Source: Billgrantia campisalis (GTDB lineage Bacteria > Pseudomonadota > Gammaproteobacteria > Pseudomonadales > Halomonadaceae). Taken from it: DNA of 64,000 bases. Under the pieces are notes generated by a model. That model made no database searches and had not been told where the DNA came from. It saw only the letters and a program-made list of their open reading frames with translations. Location of the stretch: assembly GCF_022341425.1 (NCBI RefSeq), contig NZ_JABFUC010000005.1, forward strand, positions 62,001-126,000, read 5' to 3'. Position numbers and translations under genes: made by a program. Positions 27,232-36,239 of this stretch are shown here, piece after piece. How positions within the stretch are numbered: position 1 is the first letter of the stretch; each line of letters begins with the position of its first letter.

Positions 27232-27480
27232 ATGGCTGTGCAACCAGACGACGTGCTCGATGCCCGCGGGCTGCCCTGTCCGCTGCCGCTGCTCAAGGCC
27301 AAGCAGGCGCTGGCCCGCCTGGTGCCTGGCCAGCTGCTCGAGGTCGTGGCCACCGATGCCGGCTCGTGGCGGGATTTCGAGACCTTTGCCGAGCAGAGCG
27401 TCCACGAACTGGTCGCCCGCGAGGAGCGCGGCGAGGTCTTCCACTATTGGATCCGTAAGGGTGGGGACGCCGCTCCATGA
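27232..27480 (+). CDS. TusA-family sulfur carrier protein
   Basis: 82 residues. The family motif DARGLPCPLPLLKAKQAL includes the CPxP site whose Cys carries persulfide sulfur. The ATG at 27232 has GGGAG at good spacing; the longer open frame upstream is antisense to bepA and not conserved. Position between bepA and perM corresponds to P. aeruginosa PA1006, a TusA-like protein I recall being linked to molybdenum cofactor and nitrate respiration, so I do not name it tusA. Overlaps perM by 4 nt. Confidence 0.9.
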   Translation: MAVQPDDVLDARGLPCPLPLLKAKQALARLVPGQLLEVVATDAGSWRDFETFAEQSVHELVAREERGEVFHYWIRKGGDAAP

Positions 27481-28577
27481 CCCTTCGCGCCGTTTTCAAG
27501 AGCTGGGTCGAGCGCTACTTCTCCGATGAAGAGGCGGTGATCCTGCTGGTGGTGCTGGTGCTTGGCTTCAGCGCCCTGATCCTGTTCGGACGCATGCTGG
27601 CGCCCTTCCTCACCGCCCTGGTGATCGCCTTTCTGCTGCAGGGCGGGGTCAACGCCCTGACGCGTCGCGGGGTGCCCCATGTGCTGGCCGTGACGCTGGT
27701 GTTCCTGGGGTTCATCGGCGTGCTGATGGCGCTGGCCTTCATCCTGATGCCATTGATCTGGAATCAGCTCGTGGGGCTGGTGCAGGAAACGCCACGCATC
27801 GTGGCCAGCGGTCAGCGCTGGCTCGATGACGTTCAGGAGCGCTACCCCAACCTGGTGACGCCCGATCAGGTACAGGAGTGGATCGGGGTCGCCGGCCGCG
27901 AGATGACCCAGTTCGGCCAGCGCGCCCTGACCCTGTCACTGGCGTCGCTGGGCAACGTGCTGTCGCTGATCATCTACTTGGTGCTGGTGCCGATCCTGGT
28001 GTTCTTCCTGCTCAAGGATCGCGAGCAGCTGGTCGCCTTTACCCTCTCGCTGCTGCCCCAGAAACGCACCCTGATGACCCGCATCTGGAACGAGATGGAC
28101 GACCAGATCGCCAACTACGTGCGCGGCAAGTTCGTCGAGATCATCATCGTTGGCACCGTGACCTTCTTCACCTTCGCCTTCTTCGGGCTGCCCTATTCGG
28201 CGCTGCTGGCGGTGCTGGTCGGGCTCTCGGTGCTGGTGCCCTATATCGGCGCCGCGGTGGCCACCCTGCCGGTGGCGGCGGTGGCGGGATTTCATTTCGG
28301 CATCAGCGACCATTTCGTCTACGTGCTGATCGCCTACGGCATCATCCAGGCCCTGGACGGCAACGTGCTGGTGCCGATCCTGTTCTCCGAGGCGGTCAAC
28401 CTGCACCCGGTGTCGATCATCGTGGCGGTGCTGTTCTTCGGCGGTGTCTGGGGGTTCTGGGGGATCTTCTTCGCCATCCCGCTGGCCACCCTGCTCAAGG
28501 CCCTGGTTTACGCCTGGCCGCGGGGCATCAAGCAGTATTACGCCGAGGGGACGACGGAGGAGACCGTCGAGAAGTGA
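27477..28577 (+). CDS. perM: AI-2E/PerM family transporter
   Basis: 366 residues with about eight membrane segments: a pair near residues 18-55, one near 65-85, a soluble stretch (about 100-145), and a C-terminal group from about 150 on, including LVPILVFFLLKDRE, which is typical of this family. Substrate unknown; family names (permease, AI-2 exporter) reflect isolated studies. Translationally coupled to the TusA-like gene (ATGA overlap). Confidence 0.9.
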   Translation: MTLRAVFKSWVERYFSDEEAVILLVVLVLGFSALILFGRMLAPFLTALVIAFLLQGGVNALTRRGVPHVLAVTLVFLGFIGVLMALAFILMPLIWNQLVGLVQETPRIVASGQRWLDDVQERYPNLVTPDQVQEWIGVAGREMTQFGQRALTLSLASLGNVLSLIIYLVLVPILVFFLLKDREQLVAFTLSLLPQKRTLMTRIWNEMDDQIANYVRGKFVEIIIVGTVTFFTFAFFGLPYSALLAVLVGLSVLVPYIGAAVATLPVAAVAGFHFGISDHFVYVLIAYGIIQALDGNVLVPILFSEAVNLHPVSIIVAVLFFGGVWGFWGIFFAIPLATLLKALVYAWPRGIKQYYAEGTTEETVEK

Positions 28578-28596
28578 GCGAGCCGGGGCCTTAGGC

Positions 28597-28625
28597 AGCG
28601 CCGCCCGTCGATGACGAGCGGCGCT
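28597..28625. terminator. Hairpin between perM and bcp (convergent)
   Basis: AGCGCCGC (28597-28604) pairs with GCGGCGCT (28618-28625) around a 13-nt loop, in the 53-bp gap between the two convergent genes. No T tract; probably a weak bidirectional terminator. Confidence 0.4.
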
Positions 28626-28630
28626 GGCGA

Positions 28631-29107
28631 TCAGCTTTCGGCGTGCAGCGCCTGGGCGGCGGCCAGCACCTCTTCGACATGGCCCGGCACCTTGACCCCG
28701 CGCCACTCGCGGGCCAGTCGGCCCTCGGCATCGATCAGGAAGGTGCTGCGCTCGATGCCCATGTGCTCCTTGCCGTAGAGCTTCTTGAGCTTGATGACAT
28801 CGAACAGCCGGCAGAGGGTCTCGTCCTTGTCGGAGATCAGCGCGAAGTTGAAGCCCTGCTTGGCCTTGAAGTTCTCCTGGGCGCGAATGCCGTCACGGGA
28901 AACGCCGAGGATCTCCGTGTTGGCGGCATCGAAGGCGGCCTTGTGGTCGCGGAAGTCGCCGCCCTCGGTGGTGCAGCCGGGGGTGCTGGCCTTGGGGTAG
29001 AAGTAGACCACCACCTGCCGGCCGCGCAGCTCGGACAGGCTCACGCGGGTGTCGCCGGTGGCGTCGGCGGTGAAGTCGGGGACGGGCTGGCCGATGGCAA
29101 GCGTCAT
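28631..29107 (-). CDS. bcp: Thioredoxin-dependent peroxiredoxin, Bcp/PrxQ type
   Basis: 158 residues. Reduces hydrogen peroxide and organic peroxides. The peroxidatic Cys45 lies in the TPGCTTE motif. The usual Bcp resolving Cys five residues later is Gly here; the only other Cys is Cys99, so recycling may use that residue or an external thiol. The neighbouring perM and dapA match the P. aeruginosa gene order. Confidence 0.95.
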   Translation of the reverse strand: MTLAIGQPVPDFTADATGDTRVSLSELRGRQVVVYFYPKASTPGCTTEGGDFRDHKAAFDAANTEILGVSRDGIRAQENFKAKQGFNFALISDKDETLCRLFDVIKLKKLYGKEHMGIERSTFLIDAEGRLAREWRGVKVPGHVEEVLAAAQALHAES

Positions 29108-29327
29108 GGGGCGCTCCTTGGTGTGTCAGGGAAGGGGTGGCCGCGAAAAAGTACCTGCAAGCCGGTGCTGATTACACGCAACCGGGGGCACGCTGTCAAA
29201 GAGAGGCCGCGCGCCGCTGTACAGCCTTCCACCGCCTGAGTACCATTTACCCTTTGGCTGCGGGGTGTCGCTGTCGGCGAAGGCCGGACCGGCACTCGAG
29301 CGGGGCATGAGTGAGAGGAATGACAGG

Positions 29328-30212
29328 ATGATCACTGGCAGCATCGTCGCCCTGGCGACGCCGATGAAGGTCAATGGCGATATCGACTGGGAGGCGCTGC
29401 GCCGCCTGGTGAACTTCCACCTGGAAAACGGTACCGACGGCATCGTGGCCGCGGGCACCACCGGTGAGCCCACCACCATGTCGTTTGCCGAGCACTTCGA
29501 CGTGATCCGCGCGGTGGTGGAGGAGGTCAACGGGCGCATCCCGGTGATCGCCGGTACCGGGGCCAACGCCACCTCCGAGGCGGTGGAGCTGGCGCGCTAC
29601 GCCAGCGAGGTGGGGGCCGACTACTGCCTCTCGGTGTGCCCCTACTACAATAAGCCGACTCAGGACGGCCTGTTCCAGCACTTCAAGGCAGTGGCCGACG
29701 GCAGCCGCCTGCCGGTGATCCTCTACAACGTGCCGGGCCGCACCTGCTCCGACCTCTACAACGAGACCGTGCTGCGCCTGGCAGAAGTCGACAATATCAT
29801 CGGACTCAAGGATGCCACCGGCAACCTCGAGCGTGCCGAGGATCTCATCGCCCGCCTGAAGGGCAGCGGCTTCATGCTCTACTCCGGCGACGACGGCACG
29901 GCCTGCGAGTTCATGCTGATGGGCGGCCATGGCGACATCTCGGTCACCGCCAACGTGGCGCCCAGGGCCATGCACGAGCTGTGTGCCGCGGCGGTGAGTG
30001 GCGATGCCGACCGTGCCCACCAGCTCAACACGCGGCTGATGCCGCTGCACACCAATCTGGGCATCGAGTCCAACCCGATTCCCGTCAAGTGGGCCCTGCA
30101 TCGCATGGGGCTGGCGGAGCCCGGCATTCGGCTGCCGCTGACCTGGCTCTCCGAGAAGTACCACGCAACGGTGGATGAGGCCCTGCAGCTGGCCGGTGTG
30201 ATCGACGACTGA
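29328..30212 (+). CDS. dapA: 4-hydroxy-tetrahydrodipicolinate synthase
   Basis: First committed enzyme of the diaminopimelate/lysine pathway: condenses pyruvate with aspartate semialdehyde. 294 residues from the ATG at 29328 (GAGAGGAATGACAGG upstream), starting MITGSIVAL as in relatives. Motifs: GTTGEPTTM (pyruvate binding), LYNVPGRT with the catalytic Tyr, and IIGLKDATG with the Schiff-base Lys. It heads the dapA-bamC-MBL-purC series, all on the plus strand with short gaps. Confidence 0.97.
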   Translation: MITGSIVALATPMKVNGDIDWEALRRLVNFHLENGTDGIVAAGTTGEPTTMSFAEHFDVIRAVVEEVNGRIPVIAGTGANATSEAVELARYASEVGADYCLSVCPYYNKPTQDGLFQHFKAVADGSRLPVILYNVPGRTCSDLYNETVLRLAEVDNIIGLKDATGNLERAEDLIARLKGSGFMLYSGDDGTACEFMLMGGHGDISVTANVAPRAMHELCAAAVSGDADRAHQLNTRLMPLHTNLGIESNPIPVKWALHRMGLAEPGIRLPLTWLSEKYHATVDEALQLAGVIDD

Positions 30213-30269
30213 ACGTTTCGACGCCCGACGAGTCATTCAAGGCCCGACAACACAATGCAAGGTGGATGC

Positions 30270-31241
30270 ATGAATTCTGCGCTGAAATGGATGCCGCTGG
30301 CGGCCATTATCGCCCTGGTCACCGCCGGCTGTGCCCGCGACGGCTTCTACGATGATCGCAACATCGACTACGTGGAGGCCCAGCGCAGCGCGCCCCTGTC
30401 GCTGCCGGCGAGCCGCGACGAACAGCGCTATCGGGATGCCATGCCGGTGCCCCAGGCCACCGGCACCCTGCGCAGCGACGGCGGGCGCTTCCGTGCCCCC
30501 AGCCCCGAGCGGCTGGCCACCGGGCAGGCCGTGGAGCGCGACTTCGTCGAGCGCCGCGTGGTGGGCGATGACCGCTGGCTGGTGGTCGGCGCCGACCCCG
30601 GCATGGTCTGGCCGCAGCTGCAGGATTTCGCGCGTACTCGCGGCCTGAGCGTCGAGTCCAGCGACCCCGAACGTGGCGTGCTGAACACCGCCGAGGGCCG
30701 GCTGAGCGTGCGCCAGGGGCTGCGCACCGGCGACAGCGAGGTGCGCTGCGACCGACAGGGCCGCCCCGTGGCAGCCTGTCTGGAGGCGCTCGAGGAGCAC
30801 TTCAGCGCCCGCAGCGCCACCGCCAGCGCCGCGTCACTGACCGGCCAGCAGCTGGCCGACGAAGAGCGCCTGCGCCTCGACCAACTCGACAGCGGCGAAT
30901 GGGTGGTGCGGATCCCACTGGAGATCGACCGGGTCTGGGCCGAGCTGAGCCATCAGCTGGAGGCCGACTTCACCGTCGAGGAGCGTCGTCAGTTGCTCGA
31001 GCGGAACCCCCAGTCGCATGATTTCCTAATCGACTACATGACCGCCAGCGAGCGCGAGCGCGGCTTCGTGCAGATCGTGCTCAGTCCCGACGTGCGTCAG
31101 ATGTCCCAGCGGATTCGCCTGGTGCTGGAGGAGGCGGGGCCGCGACAGACCCGGCTGCGCGCCGTCAACGAAAGCGAGCGGCGCTTCACCGAGGGGGATG
31201 CCCGCGAGCTGCTGGAGCGGGTGTCGGGCCTGCTGCGCTGA
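30270..31241 (+). CDS. bamC: Outer membrane assembly lipoprotein BamC
   Basis: 323 residues from the ATG at 30270 (AAGGTGG upstream). Lipoprotein signal ending VTAGC (Cys21), then the unstructured N-terminal segment that binds BamD, and two helix-grip domains (about 95-190 and 215-320). Overlaps the downstream MBL gene by one base (TGATG). Part of the beta-barrel assembly machinery. Confidence 0.9.
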   Translation: MNSALKWMPLAAIIALVTAGCARDGFYDDRNIDYVEAQRSAPLSLPASRDEQRYRDAMPVPQATGTLRSDGGRFRAPSPERLATGQAVERDFVERRVVGDDRWLVVGADPGMVWPQLQDFARTRGLSVESSDPERGVLNTAEGRLSVRQGLRTGDSEVRCDRQGRPVAACLEALEEHFSARSATASAASLTGQQLADEERLRLDQLDSGEWVVRIPLEIDRVWAELSHQLEADFTVEERRQLLERNPQSHDFLIDYMTASERERGFVQIVLSPDVRQMSQRIRLVLEEAGPRQTRLRAVNESERRFTEGDARELLERVSGLLR

Positions 31242-32035
31242 TGACCGCGGGCCGTGCCGACGCCGCCGGCGGGCTGCGGTTCGCCTCCCTGGGCAGCGGC
31301 AGCAAGGGCAATGCCACCCTGGTCAGCGATGGCGAGACCTGGGTGCTGGTCGACTGTGGCTTCGGCCTGCGCGAGGCCGAGCGGCGGATGGCCCGGCTGG
31401 GCCTTCATCCGCGCCAGCTCGATGCGGTGCTGGTCACCCATGAGCACGGCGACCACCTGCGCGGCGTAGGGCCGCTGGCGCGTCGTCACGGCGTGCCGGT
31501 TTACCTGACCCCGGGCACCTGGCTGTCGGGTCGCCTGGGCGAGGTGCCGCAGCGTCACTGGATCACCCCTCAGGCGCGCTTCGCCATCAAGGGGCTGACC
31601 ATCGACCCGGTCACCGTGCCCCACGACGCCCGTGAGCCGGTGCAGTTTCGCTTCGAGGCGGGCGGTCGCCGCCTCGGCGTGCTCACCGACCTGGGGCATC
31701 CCACCGAGCACGTGGCCAGCGCCTTCGCCGGCTGCGATGCGCTGGTGCTGGAGTGCAACCATGACGTGCGGATGCTCGCCGAGGGCCCCTATCCGCCGCG
31801 GCTCAAGCGTCGCGTGGGGGGTAACTGGGGGCACCTGGCCAATGGCCAGGCGGCGGCACTGCTCCAGCGTCTGGGGCTGGACCGCCTGCAGCGCATCGTC
31901 TGTTCGCACCTGTCGGAACACAACAACCGCCCCGAGCTGGCGCTGGAGGCGCTGACCCCGCTGCTCGACGGCGACGCCTCGCGGCTGATGATCGCCGCCC
32001 AGGATCAGGGGCTACACTGGCAGGCGATCACCTAA
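31241..32035 (+). CDS. MBL-fold metallo-hydrolase
   Basis: 264 residues. Metallo-beta-lactamase fold with the metal motif [10 protein letters not shown] (HxHxDH), upstream GSGSKGN and VDCGFG, and later ECNHD and HLSEHN. It belongs to the YycJ-like group found between bamC and purC in pseudomonads; substrate unknown, possibly a nuclease or cyclic phosphodiesterase. The stop TAA (32033-32035) directly precedes the palindromic element. Confidence 0.9.
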   Translation: MTAGRADAAGGLRFASLGSGSKGNATLVSDGETWVLVDCGFGLREAERRMARLGLHPRQLDAVLVTHEHGDHLRGVGPLARRHGVPVYLTPGTWLSGRLGEVPQRHWITPQARFAIKGLTIDPVTVPHDAREPVQFRFEAGGRRLGVLTDLGHPTEHVASAFAGCDALVLECNHDVRMLAEGPYPPRLKRRVGGNWGHLANGQAAALLQRLGLDRLQRIVCSHLSEHNNRPELALEALTPLLDGDASRLMIAAQDQGLHWQAIT

Positions 32036-32177
32036 GGAAACACTGCACAAATGCCTACACGAGCGAATCGCTGCGTTGCGCGGTGCGCGGAATCCTCACC
32101 TATACCCCATAGGCTCCGGTTCCTGTGCTCCGTGCGCCTTGCGCTTCATCTCGCTCGGCGATTTGTTCAGCGCTTCC
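32036..32177 (+). repeat. 142-bp palindromic element, copy 1
   Basis: Terminal inverted repeats GGAAACACTGCACAAAT (left) and GGAAGCGCTGAACAAAT (right end, complemented) agree at 14 of 17 positions. CTAA flanks both sides (32032-32035 and 32178-32181). The core ATCCTCACCTA...CCCATAGGCTCCGGTT matches the second copy (41890-42031), which has exactly the same length. Almost the whole element can fold into one hairpin with its core in the loop. It occupies most of the gap between the MBL gene and purC. Confidence 0.8.
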
Positions 32178-32231
32178 CTAAGCCGCCCATCTTTTTTTTT
32201 CGTCAAGCGCCCATCTTGTCTGGAGACTCCC

Positions 32232-32945
32232 ATGGAAAAGCGCCAAGAACTCTATGCCGGCAAGGCCAAGTCGGTCTACGCCACCGATGACCCGGACTTC
32301 GTGGTCCTGCAGTTTCGCGATGACACCAGCGCCTTCGACGGCGAGCGCATGGAGTCGCTGGCGCGCAAGGGCATGGTCAACAACCGCTTCAACGCCTTCA
32401 TCATGGGCAAGCTCGAGGCGGCGGGGATCCCCACCCACTTCGAACGCTGTCTCTCCGACACCGAGAGCCTGGTCAAGACGCTCGAGATGATCCCGGTAGA
32501 GTGTGTGGTGCGCAACATCGCCGCCGGTGGCCTGGTCAAGCGCCTGGGCGTGGAAGAGGGGCGCGAACTTACCCCGCCCACCTTCGAGCTGTTCCTCAAG
32601 AACGACGCCCTGCACGACCCGATGATCAACGAGTCGCTGGCCGAGACCTTCGGCTGGGCCACCCCCGAGCAGCTGGCCGAGATGAAGGCGTTGACCTTCA
32701 AGGTCAACGCGGTGCTCAAGGCTCTGTTCGCCGACGGCGGCCTGCTGCTGGTGGACTACAAGCTGGAGTTCGGCCTGTTCAAGGGCCAGATCGTGCTCGG
32801 CGATGAGTTCTCACCGGATGGCTGCCGCCTGTGGGATGCCGAGACACGCAACAAGATGGACAAGGACCGCTTCCGCCAAGGCCTTGGTGGCGTCATCGAG
32901 GCCTACGAGGAAGTGGGTCGGCGCATCGGCGTCGATTTCGCCTGA
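32232..32945 (+). CDS. purC: SAICAR synthetase
   Basis: Joins aspartate to CAIR in purine synthesis. 237 residues, the family's usual length, from the ATG at 32232 (GGAG upstream); start [20 protein letters not shown] is conserved. Motifs: [55 protein letters not shown]. The 196-bp leader is largely the palindromic element, so purC expression from the upstream promoter must pass through it. Confidence 0.97.
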   Translation: MEKRQELYAGKAKSVYATDDPDFVVLQFRDDTSAFDGERMESLARKGMVNNRFNAFIMGKLEAAGIPTHFERCLSDTESLVKTLEMIPVECVVRNIAAGGLVKRLGVEEGRELTPPTFELFLKNDALHDPMINESLAETFGWATPEQLAEMKALTFKVNAVLKALFADGGLLLVDYKLEFGLFKGQIVLGDEFSPDGCRLWDAETRNKMDKDRFRQGLGGVIEAYEEVGRRIGVDFA

Positions 32946-32963
32946 GCGCCGTAGGCGCGATTC

Positions 32964-32989
32964 ACGAAGGGCCCTGCGGGGTCCTTCGT
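32964..32989 (+). terminator. Terminator after purC
   Basis: ACGAAGGGCCC (32964-32974) pairs with GGGGTCCTTCGT (32978-32989); followed by CGTTT. It separates purC from the convergent trmO. Confidence 0.5.
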
Positions 32990-33019
32990 CGTTTACGCGC
33001 CCCGGTCTATGTCCCCGGG

Positions 33020-33763
33020 CTACGCGCCCCGAACCGAAACGATCTCCACCACCCGCAGGCGGATGCTGTCCGCTCCATCCGCGACGGCACGAAAGCGCAC
33101 GTCCAGGTCGCGTAGCCGAACCCCGTAGGTGCGCGATTCGGCCCCCGTGCGGTAGGCGGGGCGCGGGTCCTGGGCCAGCACCTGGCGGATCAGCTCGCGC
33201 AGCGAGTCGCCGTCGGGGCGCTCGGCCAGGGTGGCCTCGGTCGCCGGGGAGAAATCCACCGGCAGCCGGGACGGGGCTGCGGGGGCGAAGCCGGCGCGCG
33301 CCTCGGGGTGTGACTCCGCCCAGGGCAGGTAGGGCTTGATGTCGAGCACCGGGGTGCCGTGCACCAGGTCGGCGCCGGAAAGCCGCAGGCGCACCCCGCG
33401 GCGGGTATCGATCTCGAGCAGCTCCACCAGCGACAGCCCCAGGCGGTTGGGGCGATGGGTGCTGCGGCTGGCGAACACGCCCACCTTGGCGTTACCGCCC
33501 AGGCGCGGGGGGCGCACCAGCGGCGTCCAGCGCGGCGGGCTCTGGTGAAACACGAAGGTCAGCCAGAGATGGCTGAAGGTCTCCAGGCCCCTCACCGCCA
33601 GCGGGTCATCGAAGGGGGGCGTCAGCACCAGGCAGGCGCGGGCGGCCGTCGCCAGGCCGGGCTGGCGGGGAATGCCGAACTTGTCGGGGTAGTCGCTCTC
33701 GATGACGCCGATCGGCGTCATCGAAAGGCCCGGTGTGCCGGGCGGGGGAGGCGTCGGGTTCAT
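33020..33763 (-). CDS. trmO: tRNA (adenine(37)-N6)-methyltransferase
   Basis: SAM-dependent methylation of t6A37 in tRNA-Thr. 247 residues from the ATG at 33763; a later ATG (33721) starting MTPIGVIES is possible, and a longer frame to 33844 is not conserved. Conserved: KFGIPRQPGL, RGLETFSHLWLTFVFHQ, RPPRLGGNAKVGVFASRSTHRPNRLG and DIKPYLP, all close to E. coli TrmO (YaeB). Confidence 0.93.
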   Translation of the reverse strand: MNPTPPPPGTPGLSMTPIGVIESDYPDKFGIPRQPGLATAARACLVLTPPFDDPLAVRGLETFSHLWLTFVFHQSPPRWTPLVRPPRLGGNAKVGVFASRSTHRPNRLGLSLVELLEIDTRRGVRLRLSGADLVHGTPVLDIKPYLPWAESHPEARAGFAPAAPSRLPVDFSPATEATLAERPDGDSLRELIRQVLAQDPRPAYRTGAESRTYGVRLRDLDVRFRAVADGADSIRLRVVEIVSVRGA

Positions 33764-33864
33764 GGCGGCATTATGCCCGCTCGCCCGGGGCCTCGCGAGG
33801 GGGATTGGCCGCGGCCGCCGGCTTGTGTAGTCTGCTGGCGACATCGCCGCAGATTTGAGCCGCC

Positions 33865-34404
33865 ATGAATTCGTCCGACACAGCCCGGGACGCCGTCCCG
33901 CCGTCCGCTCAGGGGCCGCGCATCCTCTACCGCCTGGCCAAGGCCAGCGACGCTGCCGACCAGGCCGAGGTCTTCCATCATGCGGTGCTGCAGGGGGCGG
34001 CCGCCCACTACGATCGCGCCGAGCGCGAGGCCTGGGCCGCGGCGCTGCCTCGCGAAGCCTGCGCCTGGGCGGCTCGCCACGCGCTTTACACCACCCTGGT
34101 GGCGACCTGCGACGGGCGCTGCGTGGGATTCGCCGAACTGGATATGTCCGCCGCGCGCATCGTCACGCTCTATGTGTGGCCCTCGCTGGCGCGCCGCGGC
34201 ATCGGTACCACCCTGCTGGTGCACGCCGAGCGGCTCTTCCTGGAGCACGGCCACGGGCTGATACGCATGGAGGCCAGCCTGGTGCTGGTCGGCAGCCTGC
34301 TCAAGCGTGGCTGGCGCGACCTGGGCGAGGAGTGGGTCGAGCGCGGCGGCGAGCGGCTGCGCCGTCACCGCCTGGAGAAGCGCCTGGTGGCCGTGGAGAC
34401 CTGA
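33865..34404 (+). CDS. GNAT-family N-acetyltransferase
   Basis: 179 residues. The acetyl-CoA-binding motif A is ARRGIGTTLLVHAERLFLEHG (about residues 111-131; R/Q-x-x-G-x-G/A pattern). The preceding strand ITLYVWP fits. Substrate unknown. The ribosome binding site is weak. It lies between trmO (divergent) and nadC (convergent). Confidence 0.85.
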   Translation: MNSSDTARDAVPPSAQGPRILYRLAKASDAADQAEVFHHAVLQGAAAHYDRAEREAWAAALPREACAWAARHALYTTLVATCDGRCVGFAELDMSAARIVTLYVWPSLARRGIGTTLLVHAERLFLEHGHGLIRMEASLVLVGSLLKRGWRDLGEEWVERGGERLRRHRLEKRLVAVET

Positions 34405-34419
34405 CGCCGCAGGGCTCGA

Positions 34420-35304
<885 letters not shown>

Positions 35305-35341
35305 TTATAGGGAAACATCGATGAGGACGTCAGGGGAGCCT

Positions 35342-35893
35342 ATGCGAATCGACAACGGCTGGCTCGAGGGCGCCAGGCGCGTGCCCTCTCCCAACCACAA
35401 TGCCCGCCCCGAGGGGGAGGTCTCGGCGCTGGTGCTGCACTCCATCAGCCTGCCTCCCGGTGAGTTCGGCGGCGAGCATATCGAGCGGCTGTTCACCAAT
35501 TGTCTCGACCCCCGGGCGCACCCCTTCTTCGCCGAGATCGCCGAGCTCAGGGTGTCCGCCCACCTGCTGATCCGTCGCGACGGCGAGTGCGTGCAGTTCG
35601 TGCCCTTTCAGGCGCGGGCCTGGCATGCGGGGCGCTCGCGATGGCGCGACGGGGGGCGCGAGCGACGGGAGCTCAATGATTTCACGGTGGGCATCGAGCT
35701 GGAGGGCGATGAGATCCGCCCCTATCGCGAGGCCCAGTACCGAGCCCTGGCGGCTGCCGTGCGGGCGCTGATGGCGGCCTATCCGGCGCTTACCCCGGAG
35801 CGCATCACCAGCCATGCGCAGATTGCGCCGCTGCGCAAGTCGGACCCGGGCCCCGCCTTCGACTGGGCCTACCTGCGCCGCTGCCTGGGGTGA
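35342..35893 (+). CDS. ampD: 1,6-anhydro-N-acetylmuramyl-L-alanine amidase
   Basis: Cytoplasmic zinc amidase of cell-wall recycling; its loss typically derepresses AmpC where AmpR is present. 183 residues, as in E. coli. Zinc ligands: His in LVLHSIS, His in SHAQIAP and Asp in SDPGPAF; the catalytic Glu is in VGIELEG. The ATG at 35342 follows AGGGGAG. Confidence 0.96.
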   Translation: MRIDNGWLEGARRVPSPNHNARPEGEVSALVLHSISLPPGEFGGEHIERLFTNCLDPRAHPFFAEIAELRVSAHLLIRRDGECVQFVPFQARAWHAGRSRWRDGGRERRELNDFTVGIELEGDEIRPYREAQYRALAAAVRALMAAYPALTPERITSHAQIAPLRKSDPGPAFDWAYLRRCLG

Positions 35894-36239
35894 CAGGGGA
35901 GGCGAAATGGTAATGCGAGTCGGGGCGAGGCTAGATCATACGGTAGTTTTATTACATATCGGTTCCGCTGTGCCGATCCGCCAGGAAATGTCGCCGTAAC
36001 AGCCTGTGGTGCAATGCAATATAGCGTATATGGAAAATTTTTCCATTCTAATTGAATTGGCAGCGCGGACAGATTACGGTATGTTCTGCGACGTTGGTGG
36101 TATTGGCTGCCGCCCCGTTTTGTAAAATGACTACAAGTCGCCGCGAGACGGCCCGGATTACCCCTGATCGTCAGTCACGCGCAACGCCCGGCTATCCGCT
36201 GGGCATTTTGACATCACATTGTCACTCGGAGAGACGTCT
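35894..36239. other. aceE upstream region
   Basis: 346 bp of low GC content relative to its surroundings. It includes a 15-bp perfect palindrome (36031-36045) and, nearby, AATTGAATTGG. No gene is seen. This is presumably the control region of the pyruvate dehydrogenase operon. Confidence 0.6.
36031..36045. promoter_or_regulatory. Candidate operator upstream of aceE
   Basis: TGGAAAATTTTTCCA is a perfect palindrome around its central base. It sits 195 bp before the aceE start in an AT-rich stretch. It does not match the E. coli PdhR consensus (AATTGGT-N3-ACCAATT) and may belong to another regulator. Confidence 0.4.
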
